A stretch of DNA of 64,000 nucleotides from Flavobacterium sp. ACN6. Lineage in GTDB: Bacteria > Bacteroidota > Bacteroidia > Flavobacteriales > Flavobacteriaceae. The position numbers were made by a program, and so were the translations under genes. This document shows positions 10,390-19,500 of this stretch, in pieces. The notes beneath the pieces are model-generated. The model saw only the letters and a list, made by a program, of their open reading frames with translations. It was not told where the DNA came from and did no database searches. The stretch is from assembly GCF_002304005.1 (NCBI RefSeq), contig NZ_MRCQ01000002.1, forward strand, positions 124,001-188,000, in the 5' to 3' direction. Every line of letters begins with the position of its first letter. Position 1 is the first letter of the stretch.

Positions 10390-11241
10390 ATGAAATGGCT
10401 CGGTAGAAGACAAAGTGATAATGTAGAAGACAGAAGAGGTTTATCCGGCGGAAAAGTAATCGCCGGCGGCGGTGTTATTGGTATAATTATTTTATTACTT
10501 AACGTATTTGGCGGAGAAACTGGACAGCAAATAGCACCAATTCTAGAACAAATGCAAGGCGGACAATCTCAACAAACCGAAGCAGCGGCTCCTTTAAGCA
10601 AGGAAGATGAAGAAATGGGGAATTTTGTAAAAGTTATTTTAGCCGATAACGAAGACATTTGGAGCAAAATTTTCGCTGAACATGGCATGACATACGAAAA
10701 ACCAAAATTGGTTCTTTTTAAAGGCTCTGTACAAACGGCATGTGGCGGCGCATCATCAGCATCTGGTCCGTTTTATTGTCCAGGAGATCGTAAAGTCTAT
10801 ATGGATCTCGCTTTTTTTGAAGAATTAAAAACAAAATTTGGTGCTAAAGGCGGTGATTTTGCCATTGCTTATGTTATTGCGCACGAAATAGGCCACCATA
10901 TTCAAACCTTAATGGGAACGTCTGCAAAAATGCGTCAGGAACAAGAAGGAAAAAGTGAAGCGCAAGCCAATAAATTATCAGTAGCCTTAGAATTACAGGC
11001 TGATTTCTATGCAGGGGTTTGGGCACATTATAATCAGGAAAATTTAGATACTGGAGATATTGATGAAGCTTTAAGTGCTGCAAATGCAGTTGGAGACGAT
11101 GCCATACAAAGTAAAATGCAAGGTCACGTAGTTCCCGATTCTTTTACACACGGAACTTCAGAACAAAGAATGTACTGGTTTAAAAAAGGCTTTAAAAGCG
11201 GCGATATTAAACAAGGAACTACATTTGAGGAAATTCGATAA
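10390..11241 (+). CDS. Neutral zinc metallopeptidase, YpfJ-like family
   Basis: 283 residues. The N-terminus reads KWLGRRQSDNVEDRRG, the typical opening of this family, followed by one transmembrane helix (~20-40) and a linker rich in Q. The zinc motif is IAHEIGHHIQ, with a downstream glutamate in LELQADFYAGVWAH as third ligand. TACGGASSASGPFYCPGDRKVYMDL is the family block, with two cysteines that may form a disulfide. It is probably membrane-anchored with its domain outside the cytoplasm. Physiological substrates of this family are not established. A strong terminator follows. Confidence 0.93.
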   Translation: MKWLGRRQSDNVEDRRGLSGGKVIAGGGVIGIIILLLNVFGGETGQQIAPILEQMQGGQSQQTEAAAPLSKEDEEMGNFVKVILADNEDIWSKIFAEHGMTYEKPKLVLFKGSVQTACGGASSASGPFYCPGDRKVYMDLAFFEELKTKFGAKGGDFAIAYVIAHEIGHHIQTLMGTSAKMRQEQEGKSEAQANKLSVALELQADFYAGVWAHYNQENLDTGDIDEALSAANAVGDDAIQSKMQGHVVPDSFTHGTSEQRMYWFKKGFKSGDIKQGTTFEEIR

Positions 11242-11270
11242 TACATAAACCAAATATATTAACCACCAGA

Positions 11271-11300
11271 AAAGCACAACCTAACGGTTGTGCTTTTTTT
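11271..11300 (+). terminator. Rho-independent terminator after the metallopeptidase
   Basis: Perfect 11-bp stem AAAGCACAACC / GGTTGTGCTTT with a 4-base loop, running into seven T's, 30 bases after the stop codon. Confidence 0.9.
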
Positions 11301-11342
11301 ATAAATTCCAAATTAGAAAAATTCAAATTCCAAATACACGCT

Positions 11343-11375
11343 AACTTTGTCAAAGTTTGAAACTTTGACAAAGTT
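11343..11375. repeat. 33-bp perfect palindrome
   Basis: Two 16-base arms (AACTTTGTCAAAGTTT and its complement) around a single central G. Each arm is itself partly self-complementary. It sits in the 450-base gap between the metallopeptidase terminator and tRNA-His, and has no T-run. It may be a remnant of an intergenic repeat or a protein-binding site; nothing ties it to a gene. Confidence 0.6.
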
Positions 11376-11398
11376 ACCCGCAAAGTCTTCGCAATATT

Positions 11399-11440
11399 TT
11401 TCATCCTGGCGCAAGGAAGGATCACACTAGAAACTCCACA
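11399..11440. repeat. Half-copy of the TCATCCTGAGG inverted-repeat element
   Basis: Reads like one arm and part of the core of the ~105-bp elements at 37577-37682 and 39566-39669 (TCATCCTG.. AAGGATCACAC then AGAAACTC), with the opposite arm missing. It is probably a truncated copy of that repeat family. Confidence 0.5.
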
Positions 11441-11530
11441 ATCAAAATCATTATAAAATTATCAATTGCCGAATCAATAATTAAAGCCTATTATACCTCC
11501 CAAGGCTGAAACCACAGCCTACAATAAAAT

Positions 11531-11636
11531 TGGAATTTGGAATTTGGGTTCGGATTTTGGAATTTGGAATTTGGGTTTTGGAATTTGGGTTTTGGAATTT
11601 GGGTTTTGGAATTTGGAATTTAAAAATTTGGAATTT
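11531..11636. repeat. Low-complexity tandem repeat of GGAATTTGG/GTTTT
   Basis: About ten short units of TTGGAATTTGGG or close variants. The same block creates a spurious antisense reading frame of alternating PNSK-like residues. It fills the gap before the tRNA-His terminator and has no other visible content. Confidence 0.75.
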
Positions 11637-11651
11637 CCCCAAAGGTATAAA

Positions 11652-11684
11652 AACAAAAAAAGCCTTGAATTTCTTCAAGGCTTT
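11652..11684 (-). terminator. Terminator of tRNA-His
   Basis: On the minus strand, just after the tRNA 3' end: stem AAAGCCTTGAA / TTCAAGGCTTT followed by a run of T's. Confidence 0.85.
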
Positions 11685-11691
11685 GAATCTG

Positions 11692-11766
11692 GGTGGCTGA
11701 CCGGGTTCGAACCGGCGACCCGCGGCACCACAAACCGCTACTCTAACCAGCTGAGCTACAACCACC
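11692..11766 (-). tRNA. tRNA-His (anticodon GUG)
   Basis: Complete cloverleaf on the minus strand: acceptor GTGGTTG / CAGCCAC, D arm GCTC-AGCTGGTTA-GAGT, anticodon stem GCGGT / GCCGC with loop TTGTGGT (anticodon GTG), and T arm GCCGG-TTCGAAC-CCGGT. The encoded extra G at the 5' end facing C73 is the tRNA-His identity element. The 3' CCA is not fully encoded. A single-gene transcript with its own terminator. Confidence 0.95.
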
Positions 11767-11831
11767 ATTTTTGCTTAGCGAGTGCAAATATAGAACAAAG
11801 GTTGAGTTCTACAAAGAAAAAAACGAAAAAT

Positions 11832-12548
11832 TTACAACAAATTTTCTAAGCTATTGACTGCCAAACACCTTTCAACTGTAAATCCTTCGGCAAAATCCTT
11901 CCCAACTAACCTTCCTAAGTCCTGCGCACGGTAATTTAAACTCTCAAAGAAGTTCTTACTTGTAATTGGTGTAGCAGGTTCTTTAGAATTCGGATCGTAA
12001 AATTGTGTCTTATATGCCGAAATCGCTTCTACCTTTTTATTCTCAAATCCTGTAATATCCACAACAAAGTCTGGAGTGATGTTTTTCCACTGAATATAAT
12101 GATATACCACTTTCGGTCTCCAAGCTTCTTGGTTCTCTCCATCAATTGATGTTTCGATTTTCATTAAACCCGATAAAAAACAAGCATCAGAAACTAATTT
12201 ACTGCCTTTTCCGTGATCGATATGACGATCATCAATGGCATTACACAAAACAATTTCAGGTTTATATTTTCGAATCATTTTAATGACCTCTAATTGATGT
12301 TTTTCATCATTCGTAAAAAAGCCATCACGCATAGCTAAATTTTCGCGCACCACAACTCCTAAAATCTTTGCCGCATCTTTTGCTTCCTGATCTCTAATTT
12401 CGGCAGTTCCCCGCGTTCCCAATTCGCCGCGCGTTAAATCAACAATACCCACTTTTTTACCAAGTGATACTTCTTTTAAAATAGTTCCCGCACAACCCAA
12501 TTCTACATCGTCTGGATGCGCACCAAAGGCTAATATGTCTAGTTTCAT
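11832..12548 (-). CDS. bshB1: Bacillithiol biosynthesis deacetylase BshB1
   Basis: 238 residues, LmbE/PIG-L zinc deacetylase fold. It removes acetate from N-acetylglucosaminyl-malate, the second step of bacillithiol synthesis. Seen: AFGAHPDDVELGCAGT with the zinc-binding HPDD, DLTRGELGTRGT, the second histidine motif in DDRHIDHGKGS, and HYIQW. The conserved C-terminus ERCLAVNSLENLL separates BshB1 from general LmbE proteins. Other bsh genes are not in the window. An 84-base gap rich in CAGT-type repeats separates it from the isochorismate synthase gene upstream. Confidence 0.93.
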   Translation of the reverse strand: MKLDILAFGAHPDDVELGCAGTILKEVSLGKKVGIVDLTRGELGTRGTAEIRDQEAKDAAKILGVVVRENLAMRDGFFTNDEKHQLEVIKMIRKYKPEIVLCNAIDDRHIDHGKGSKLVSDACFLSGLMKIETSIDGENQEAWRPKVVYHYIQWKNITPDFVVDITGFENKKVEAISAYKTQFYDPNSKEPATPITSKNFFESLNYRAQDLGRLVGKDFAEGFTVERCLAVNSLENLL

Positions 12549-12632
12549 TATCTATATTTAAGTCACAGTTTACAGTATCAGTATTCAGTATCAGTAAAAC
12601 TGAAAACTGAGACTGCGACTGTAAACATATTT

Positions 12633-13700
12633 TTAAGTTATTTTCAATACTCTTTTCATCGTCATTGATTTATTGACGCTTTCCTCCCATTCTTTTTCTG
12701 GAATACTTTCTTTTGTAACACCGCATCCCATATATAGAATCGCTTTATTTTCCTGAATCTGCATGCTTCGTAAATTTACGAATAAATCAGAACTTGCATT
12801 AGTTCCAGAAAAACTCATGTTTAGCTCGCCCAGAAATCCAGTGTAAAAAGTTCTATCGTAATTTTCTTTTTCAATGATAAATGCTTTTGCTTTTTTCTTC
12901 GGCAGACCACACACTGCTGGTGTCGGATGCAAGGTATCAACAACTTCTTCTAAAGTAGAATTGTCATTTAGAACTCCCGAAATATCTGTTTTAATATGCC
13001 AGATCGATCCCGCTTTTAAACTATAGGGTTCAGAAACAACAACCGAAGCGGCAAATTCGCGAAGACGTTTTACAATAAAGTCAGTTACATACTGTTGTTC
13101 ATCTTTTTCTTTTTGCTGCCAGACAATTTCAGTTTGCAAATTATCTTTCTGCGTTCCCGCCAAAGCCATGGTTTCAAAAACATTTCCATTTGCTTTCAGC
13201 AGTTTTTCTGGCGTTGCTCCCATCCAAAGTCCGATTTTTGGATGAAAAAAACAATAACAAAAAGTCGCAGGATATAACTGCACCAAATGCTGAAAAGTTT
13301 CAAGGAAATCAAATTCAGACAAAGGCACTTCTTCACTTCTTGATAAAACTACTTTTTTGAATTCTTCGTTTTTAATTGCCTGAATTCCCTGTGCAACTAA
13401 ATATTCATACTGAAATTTAGCTTCAGGATCAAAACTTAAATCGTCAATTTCTATAGCTTCAAATGAAGTTGTTTCTTTTTCGGCAGTAATAAATTCCGAT
13501 TCGTTTTCAGGAATTAAAATCAGTTGTTTTTCATCAAAAGAAGCAAAAATAAATCCTTTCTCGCTGTAATCAGAAACGTTGTATAAATTGTTATTTTGCT
13601 GTAAAATCCCAACAAGATCTGTAGTATTGGGTTTTGAATAAAGTACAAAAGGTAAATTTTGTTCTTTATGATTTTTAATTTTTAAGAAAAATGGATTCAT
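12633..13700 (-). CDS. menF: Isochorismate synthase (chorismate-utilising enzyme)
   Basis: 355 residues, short for MenF because the N-terminal part is reduced, as is common in Bacteroidota. Converts chorismate to isochorismate for menaquinone. Seen: KVVLSRSEEVPL, GATPEKLL, the active-site block HPTPAVCGLPKKKA and ENYDRTFYTGFLGEL, and the C-terminal GCGVTKESIPEKEWEE with the magnesium-binding glutamates. No separate glutamine-amidotransferase gene is adjacent, arguing against an aminodeoxychorismate role. Its ATG at 13700 follows the thioesterase stop by three bases, so the two genes are translated from one message. Confidence 0.9.
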   Translation of the reverse strand: MNPFFLKIKNHKEQNLPFVLYSKPNTTDLVGILQQNNNLYNVSDYSEKGFIFASFDEKQLILIPENESEFITAEKETTSFEAIEIDDLSFDPEAKFQYEYLVAQGIQAIKNEEFKKVVLSRSEEVPLSEFDFLETFQHLVQLYPATFCYCFFHPKIGLWMGATPEKLLKANGNVFETMALAGTQKDNLQTEIVWQQKEKDEQQYVTDFIVKRLREFAASVVVSEPYSLKAGSIWHIKTDISGVLNDNSTLEEVVDTLHPTPAVCGLPKKKAKAFIIEKENYDRTFYTGFLGELNMSFSGTNASSDLFVNLRSMQIQENKAILYMGCGVTKESIPEKEWEESVNKSMTMKRVLKIT

Positions 13701-13703
13701 AAT

Positions 13704-14135
13704 TTATTCCCTTTTCTTTCTATCCAAAACCATATTCGTCAATTTACAAAGCGAAATCAAATTTCCAGCTTCATCTGTAATTTTAATTTCCCACAAATGA
13801 ACCGTTCTGCCTTTGTGAATAATTCTGGCTGTACCAAAAACATAACCTTCTCGAATACTTTTAAGGTGATTTGCAGAAATTTCAATACCTCTTACCTCCT
13901 GCTCTTTCGGATCAATAAAAAAGAAAGAAGCAGCACTGCCAACACTTTCCGCCAACGCGACAGAAGCGCCGCCGTGTAAAAGTCCCATTGGCTGGTGAAC
14001 ACTTGGATTTACAGGCATTTTTGCAGTTAAAAAATCTTCTCCGGCATCTATATATTCTATTTTAAGCGTTTCCATCAACGTGTTTTTGGTAAACTCATTG
14101 CATCGCGCTAAAATCTGCTCTTTTGTATAATTCAT
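13704..14135 (-). CDS. Hotdog-fold thioesterase, probably DHNA-CoA thioesterase
   Basis: 143 residues of the PaaI/MenI type. Seen: VHQPMGLLHGGASVALAESVGS, with the HGG substrate loop and the catalytic glutamate in ALAES, and GIEISANHLKS. Family members hydrolyse aryl- or acyl-CoA. Its tight coupling to isochorismate synthase makes 1,4-dihydroxy-2-naphthoyl-CoA, a menaquinone intermediate, the likely substrate; this is inference from context. First gene of the minus-strand pair. Confidence 0.85.
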   Translation of the reverse strand: MNYTKEQILARCNEFTKNTLMETLKIEYIDAGEDFLTAKMPVNPSVHQPMGLLHGGASVALAESVGSAASFFFIDPKEQEVRGIEISANHLKSIREGYVFGTARIIHKGRTVHLWEIKITDEAGNLISLCKLTNMVLDRKKRE

Positions 14136-14440
14136 TAAAATAAACTTTAAAATCGTAAAATTAAAGAAAGATAAGACATAAATCTAAAAATCGGTCCCGA
14201 AATTTCGGGACTAAAATTAAAAATCAATCTTAAACATGTAAGTTTTTTGTTATTTTTACAAAAAAACAATATGATGTAAATCTTTGGCCGAAGATTATTT
14301 TTTTTGCCACAGATTTCACAGATTTAAAGGGTTTTAAAACATAGCCACCAATTACATTAATTTCCGCGAATTTAATTTGAGAAAATTCGAGAAATTCGTG
14401 GCGAAAAAAAACCTTTAATCTGCAGCAAAAAAACATAGAA
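14136..14440. other. Intergenic region with palindromes
   Basis: 305 bases between divergent genes. It holds the palindrome gtcccgaaatttcgggac (14194-14211) and AT-rich text of the 'ccacagatttcacagattt' type that recurs in this window. Promoters for both flanking genes must lie here, but no convincing TAnnTTTG with a -33 partner stands out. Confidence 0.5.
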
Positions 14441-15949
14441 ATGCGTCAATACTTTATACTTTTTATCTTCGGAATAATTCTAGCTTTTAGTTCGTGTAGA
14501 ACTGACTTTGATACCGTTGCCAGTTCTGGAGATTTAAAGTTTTCAAGAGACACCGTATATTTGGATACTGTTTTTAAAAACATTGGTTCAAGCACTTATC
14601 AGTTAAAAGTTTACAACCAAAGTAAAAACGACATTTCAATTCCAACTGTACAGTTTAAAAAAGGTTTAAACTCAAAATACCGAATGACGGTTGACGGAAT
14701 GTCTGGAACTAACGGAAAGATATTCAAAGATGTTACGCTTTTAGCAAAAGACAGTTTGTATATTTTTATAGAAACAACCGCAGATATTACAGACGCTGAT
14801 CCGACAGATTTTTTATATACCGATGAAATCCAGTTCGACAGCGGCGCCAATCTTCAGGAAGTTGCTTTGGTAACACTGATTCAAGATGCTGTTTTTTTAT
14901 ATCCAAACCAAAATGCAGACGGAACAAAAGAAAAAATCAAAATTGACGGTAAAGATGTGGACGGATTTTATTTAAGTGAAAATGATGCCGTAAACGGAAA
15001 CGAACTAATTTTCAATAATCAAAAACCGTACGTAATTTATGGATACGCCGGAGTTACCGAAGACAAAACTGTAACTTTTGAAGCGGGAGCGAGAGTTCAC
15101 TTTCATGCCAATTCTGGTTTATATGTTGGCAGAAATGCTTCGCTTCAAATTAATGGAACAGCTTCAAAAACTGACAAACTAGAAAATGAAGTTGTTTTTG
15201 AAGGAGATCGCTTAGAATCCTTATATTCAAATATTCCTGGACAATGGAAATCGGTTATTTTTTCTAACGGAAGCTCCAATCATTCCATCAATCATCTAAC
15301 TTTAAAAAATGCAGTTATTGGTTTAGATTTTCAGAATCCGACGAATACCGTTGAAATTAAAAATACGCAGCTTTACAATTGTGTCGAATATGCAATTTTA
15401 GCCGAAAACACTCATATTATTGCCGAGAACATCGTAATCAATTATGCAGGCATTGCAAGTTTATCCTGCGTTTACGGCGGTAATTATACTTTTACGCATT
15501 GTACTTTTAACAATAATTGGTCAAATCCTTCGCATTTTGCTGTTACTTTAAGCAATAGTTTAAGCGGTAAAACTCCAGAAACAAATGCGCTTACCAATGC
15601 CACTTTCAATAATTGCATTATTTACGGTTCTAATTTTAATGAATTCAATTTGAATAAAAGCACAAATGCCGCGTTCGTCTATCAGCTAAACAATTGCTTA
15701 TTAAAATTTGGAAGTACCACAAATCCTGATTATCAATTTAAAACTGATACACAACATTATAATCAGATTATCTTAAACGAAAATCCGAATTTCTATAATA
15801 CAGCTCAGAATAAATTCAATATCGATAAAACCTCTGCCGCTTTCGCGAAAGGGAATCAGGCATATATCGTTCCGTTGGATATTTTAGGAGTTACGAGAAC
15901 TTCTCCTCCCGATTTGGGTGCTTATCAGAGTCAAGATTTTCCGAAGTAA
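14441..15949 (+). CDS. Lipoprotein with beta-helix-like repeats
   Basis: 502 residues. Signal peptide with lipobox, ILAFSSC, giving a lipid-anchored protein. Residues ~25-150 look like an Ig-like beta domain (TVYLDTVFKNIGSSTYQLKV), and ~190-440 have the short beta/turn pattern of a right-handed parallel beta-helix, with repeated NxxI/NCxxxxxN turns. No catalytic motif is evident. Its ending DILGVTRTSPPDLGAYQSQ resembles the end of polysaccharide-binding beta-helix proteins common in this phylum. A surface or periplasmic role is likely. Confidence 0.85.
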   Translation: MRQYFILFIFGIILAFSSCRTDFDTVASSGDLKFSRDTVYLDTVFKNIGSSTYQLKVYNQSKNDISIPTVQFKKGLNSKYRMTVDGMSGTNGKIFKDVTLLAKDSLYIFIETTADITDADPTDFLYTDEIQFDSGANLQEVALVTLIQDAVFLYPNQNADGTKEKIKIDGKDVDGFYLSENDAVNGNELIFNNQKPYVIYGYAGVTEDKTVTFEAGARVHFHANSGLYVGRNASLQINGTASKTDKLENEVVFEGDRLESLYSNIPGQWKSVIFSNGSSNHSINHLTLKNAVIGLDFQNPTNTVEIKNTQLYNCVEYAILAENTHIIAENIVINYAGIASLSCVYGGNYTFTHCTFNNNWSNPSHFAVTLSNSLSGKTPETNALTNATFNNCIIYGSNFNEFNLNKSTNAAFVYQLNNCLLKFGSTTNPDYQFKTDTQHYNQIILNENPNFYNTAQNKFNIDKTSAAFAKGNQAYIVPLDILGVTRTSPPDLGAYQSQDFPK

Positions 15950-16056
15950 TTTGATTTGGCGCTAAGGCGCTTAGTTTTAAAAAAAATAATTCTTTGTTTA
16001 TTTTGCTCGCAAAGTCGCGAAGTCGCAAAGTTTTTTTTCAAAGTATTCCCGTAGTT

Positions 16057-16158
16057 TGTCATTTCGACGGAGGAGAAATCTTCGCAAGAAACTCTACAAA
16101 GATTGGCGACTTTCTGTGCGGAGCTACTTGTGGAGATTTCTCCTTGGTCGAAATGACA
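16057..16158. repeat. ~102-bp inverted-repeat element (TCATTTCGAC type)
   Basis: Arms TGTCATTTCGAC... and its near-perfect complement ending ...GTCGAAATGACA, 25 bp each with two mismatches. The core contains AAACTCTACAAAGATTGGCG, which is the reverse complement of the core of the elements at 37577-37682 and 39566-39669. It sits in the 583-base gap before purL. It has no ORF and looks like a MITE/REP-type element. The same gap also holds the palindrome around 16211-16226 and repeat text 'cgcaaagtcgcgaagtcgcaaag'. Confidence 0.75.
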
Positions 16159-16499
16159 TAAATTGAGGCAAAAATTTCCTTTTTATAATAGAAAAAATGT
16201 GCTTTGCTTCCGATAATTATCGGGATTGCCAGATTAAATTTTATTCATTCTGCAAATTTATCGGATTAACTTTAGAAAAATTTGTAATTAAATTTTAAGA
16301 ACTTTCTGTTTCTAATAAAACCTTTTTCGATTCAAATTTGCAAAACAACAACTGTTTACAGGCAAATACAGAAGATCAAAAAATGTTATTTTTTTGATGT
16401 CATAACCAGCAAAAAAATTGCATTTTTAGGGTAAAAAAAGCAAAAAATAAATAACTAAAAAGAGGCAGATTGTCTCTTTTTTTTTTGGTTTGAATTGAC

Positions 16500-16507
16500 T
16501 AAATTTG
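16500..16507 (+). promoter_or_regulatory. Candidate -7 element of purL promoter
   Basis: TAAATTTG matches the Bacteroidota TAnnTTTG -7 word, 25 bases before the purL ATG. A TTTTTTGG stretch lies upstream, but the -33 TTG spacing is shorter than usual. Confidence 0.55.
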
Positions 16508-16532
16508 CACCTCAATACAACAAACACACAAA

Positions 16533-19500
16533 ATGATCCATTTCTTTGAAAACCAAAGCAAAACTGTTTTTGCCGTACAAACGGAAAACGAAATTTCAGC
16601 TCAAGACATTTCAAAATTAAATTGGCTTTTTGCCGACTCGCATAAGATCGAAAAATCCGCATTGACGGGTTTTTTTGTTGGTCCACGCGCAACTATGATT
16701 ACACCTTGGAGTACAAACGCTGTAGAAATCACTCAAAACATGGGTGTTTCAGGTATTATCAGAATTGAAGAATTTCATCCAGCAACGGCTGAATTCAATG
16801 ATTTTGATCCTATGCTTTTCCAAAAATTCAATGAATTAGATCAAGAAATCTTCACTATCAACATTCAGCCAGAGCCAATTCTGGAAATTGATGATATTGC
16901 AGCTTACAACAAAGTTGAAGGTTTAGCTTTAAGCGAAGAAGAAGTAGAATACTTAAATAATCTTGCTTCAAAACTAGGAAGAAAATTAACGGATTCTGAA
17001 ATATTTGCTTTCTCACAAGCAAATTCAGAACACTGCCGTCACAAAATTTTCAACGGAACTTTTGTTATTGACGGTGAAGAAAAGGAAACTTCTCTTTTCA
17101 AATTAATCAAAAAAACATCTCAGGAAAATCCTAACGATATTGTGTCTGCTTACAAAGACAATGTTGCTTTTGTAAAAGGACCAAAAGTGCAGCAATTTGC
17201 ACCAAAAACAGCTGACAAACCTGATTATTACGAAATAAAAGAATTTGATTCTGTTATTTCATTAAAAGCAGAAACACACAATTTCCCAACAACAGTGGAA
17301 CCTTTCAACGGAGCTGCAACTGGTTCTGGAGGAGAAATTCGTGACCGTCTTGCAGGTGGTCAAGGTTCATTGCCATTGGCTGGAACTGCTGTTTATATGA
17401 CATCTTATTCTCGTTTGAACAACGACAGAAAATGGGAAAATGCTGTTGAGGAAAGAAAATGGCTGTACCAAACACCAATGGATATTTTGATCAAAGCTTC
17501 AAACGGAGCTTCTGATTTTGGAAATAAATTTGGTCAGCCTTTAATTACAGGTTCTGTTTTAACTTTCGAACATCAAGAAAACGACCGTAAAATTGGTTAC
17601 GATAAAGTGATCATGCAGGCGGGTGGAATTGGTTACGGAAAACTAGATCAATCTATCAAACAAAAACCACAAGAAGGCGACAAAATCGTAATTCTTGGAG
17701 GAGAAAATTATAGAATTGGAATGGGCGGTGCTGCGGTTTCGTCTGCAGATACTGGAGCTTTTGGTTCAGGAATTGAGTTAAATGCTATTCAGCGTTCAAA
17801 TCCTGAAATGCAAAAACGTGCTGCTAATGCCATTCGTGGTTTGGTAGAAAGCGATCATAACCCAATTGTTTCAATTCACGATCACGGAGCTGGAGGACAT
17901 TTAAACTGTCTTTCTGAATTGGTTGAAGAAACTGGAGGCTTAATCGATTTAGATAAATTACCTGTTGGAGACCCAACACTTTCTGCAAAAGAAATTATTG
18001 GTAACGAATCTCAGGAAAGAATGGGATTGGTTATTGGTCAAAAAGATATCGATACATTACAAAGAATTGCCGACAGAGAGCGTTCGCCAATGTATCAGGT
18101 TGGAGATGTAACGGGAGATCACCGTTTTACTTTCCAATCAAAATCAAATGGTTCAAAACCGATGGATTATGCTTTAGAAGATTTCTTCGGAAGTTCTCCA
18201 AAAACGGTTATGAATGACAAAACTATCGACAGAAAATATGCTGCCGTTTCTTATTCAGCTAATGATTTTGAAAGTTATTTAAAAGATGTTTTACGTCTAG
18301 AAGCTGTTGCCTCAAAAGACTGGTTGACAAACAAAGTAGACCGTTGTGTGGGTGGGAAAGTAGCAAAACAGCAAAACGCAGGTCCGTTACAATTGCCTTT
18401 GAATAATGTCGGCGTTATGGCTTTGGATTATTTAGGTAAAGAAGGAATTGCGACTTCTATTGGCCACGCTCCTATTGCTGCTTTGATTGATCCGGTTGCA
18501 GGAAGCAGAAATGCTATTGCCGAATCGTTATCAAACATCGTCTGGGCGCCAATTAAAGATGGTTTAGGCGGCATTTCATTGTCTGCAAACTGGATGTGGG
18601 CTTGTAAAAATGAAGGTGAAGATGCTCGTTTATATGCTGCAGTTGAAGGTTGTTCTGAATTTGCAATCGAATTGGGAATCAATATTCCGACAGGAAAAGA
18701 TTCACTTTCGATGAAACAAAAATATCCAAACGATGAAGTAATCGCACCGGGAACGGTTATTATTTCGGCTGGAGGAAATTGTACAGATATTAGAAAAGTA
18801 GTTGAGCCTGTTTTACAGAAAAACGGAGAATCTATTTATTATATCAATTTGTCACAGGATGATTTCAAATTAGGAGGTTCTTCTTTTGCACAAATTAGAA
18901 ATACTATCGGAAACGAAACTTCTACAATTAAAGATGCGAAGTTCTTTAAAAATGCTTTTAATACGATTCAGAAATTAATCGGCGAAAGCCAAATTTTAGC
19001 GGGTCACGATATCGGAAGCGGTGGATTAATCACTACTTTATTAGAATTGTGTTTTGCTGATGTGAATCTTGGAGCAAAAATTGATTTCAGCGCTTTCGCG
19101 GAAAAAGACTTATTGAAAATCCTTTTCGCAGAAAACATCGGAATCGTTTTCCAGGCTAAATCTGATGCAGCTGTTGAAGCTAAATTGAAACAAAATAATA
19201 TCGAATTCTTCAAAATTGGTTCAGTTCAAAGCAAATCAAGTTTGGAATTTGGAATTTATAATTTGGATATTGCAGAATACAGAGACGTTTGGTTTGAAAC
19301 TTCTTATTTATTAGATCAAAAACAATCTAAAAACGGAACTGCAAAAGCACGTTTCGAAAATTATAAAAATCAGGCTTTAAATTATACTTTCCCAGCTCAT
19401 TTTACTGGTAAAGCTCCTGTAATCGATGCTTCAAAACCAAGACCAAAAGCAGCTATTATTCGTGAAAAAGGAAGTAATTCTGAGCGTGAAATGGCAAATG

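Noticed and set aside
11481..11768. Minus-strand frame VVVAQLVRVAVCGAAGRRFEPGQPP and the opposing plus-strand frame
   Set aside because: They read through tRNA-His and the GGAATTTGG repeat. Such frames are a common artefact over tRNA genes.
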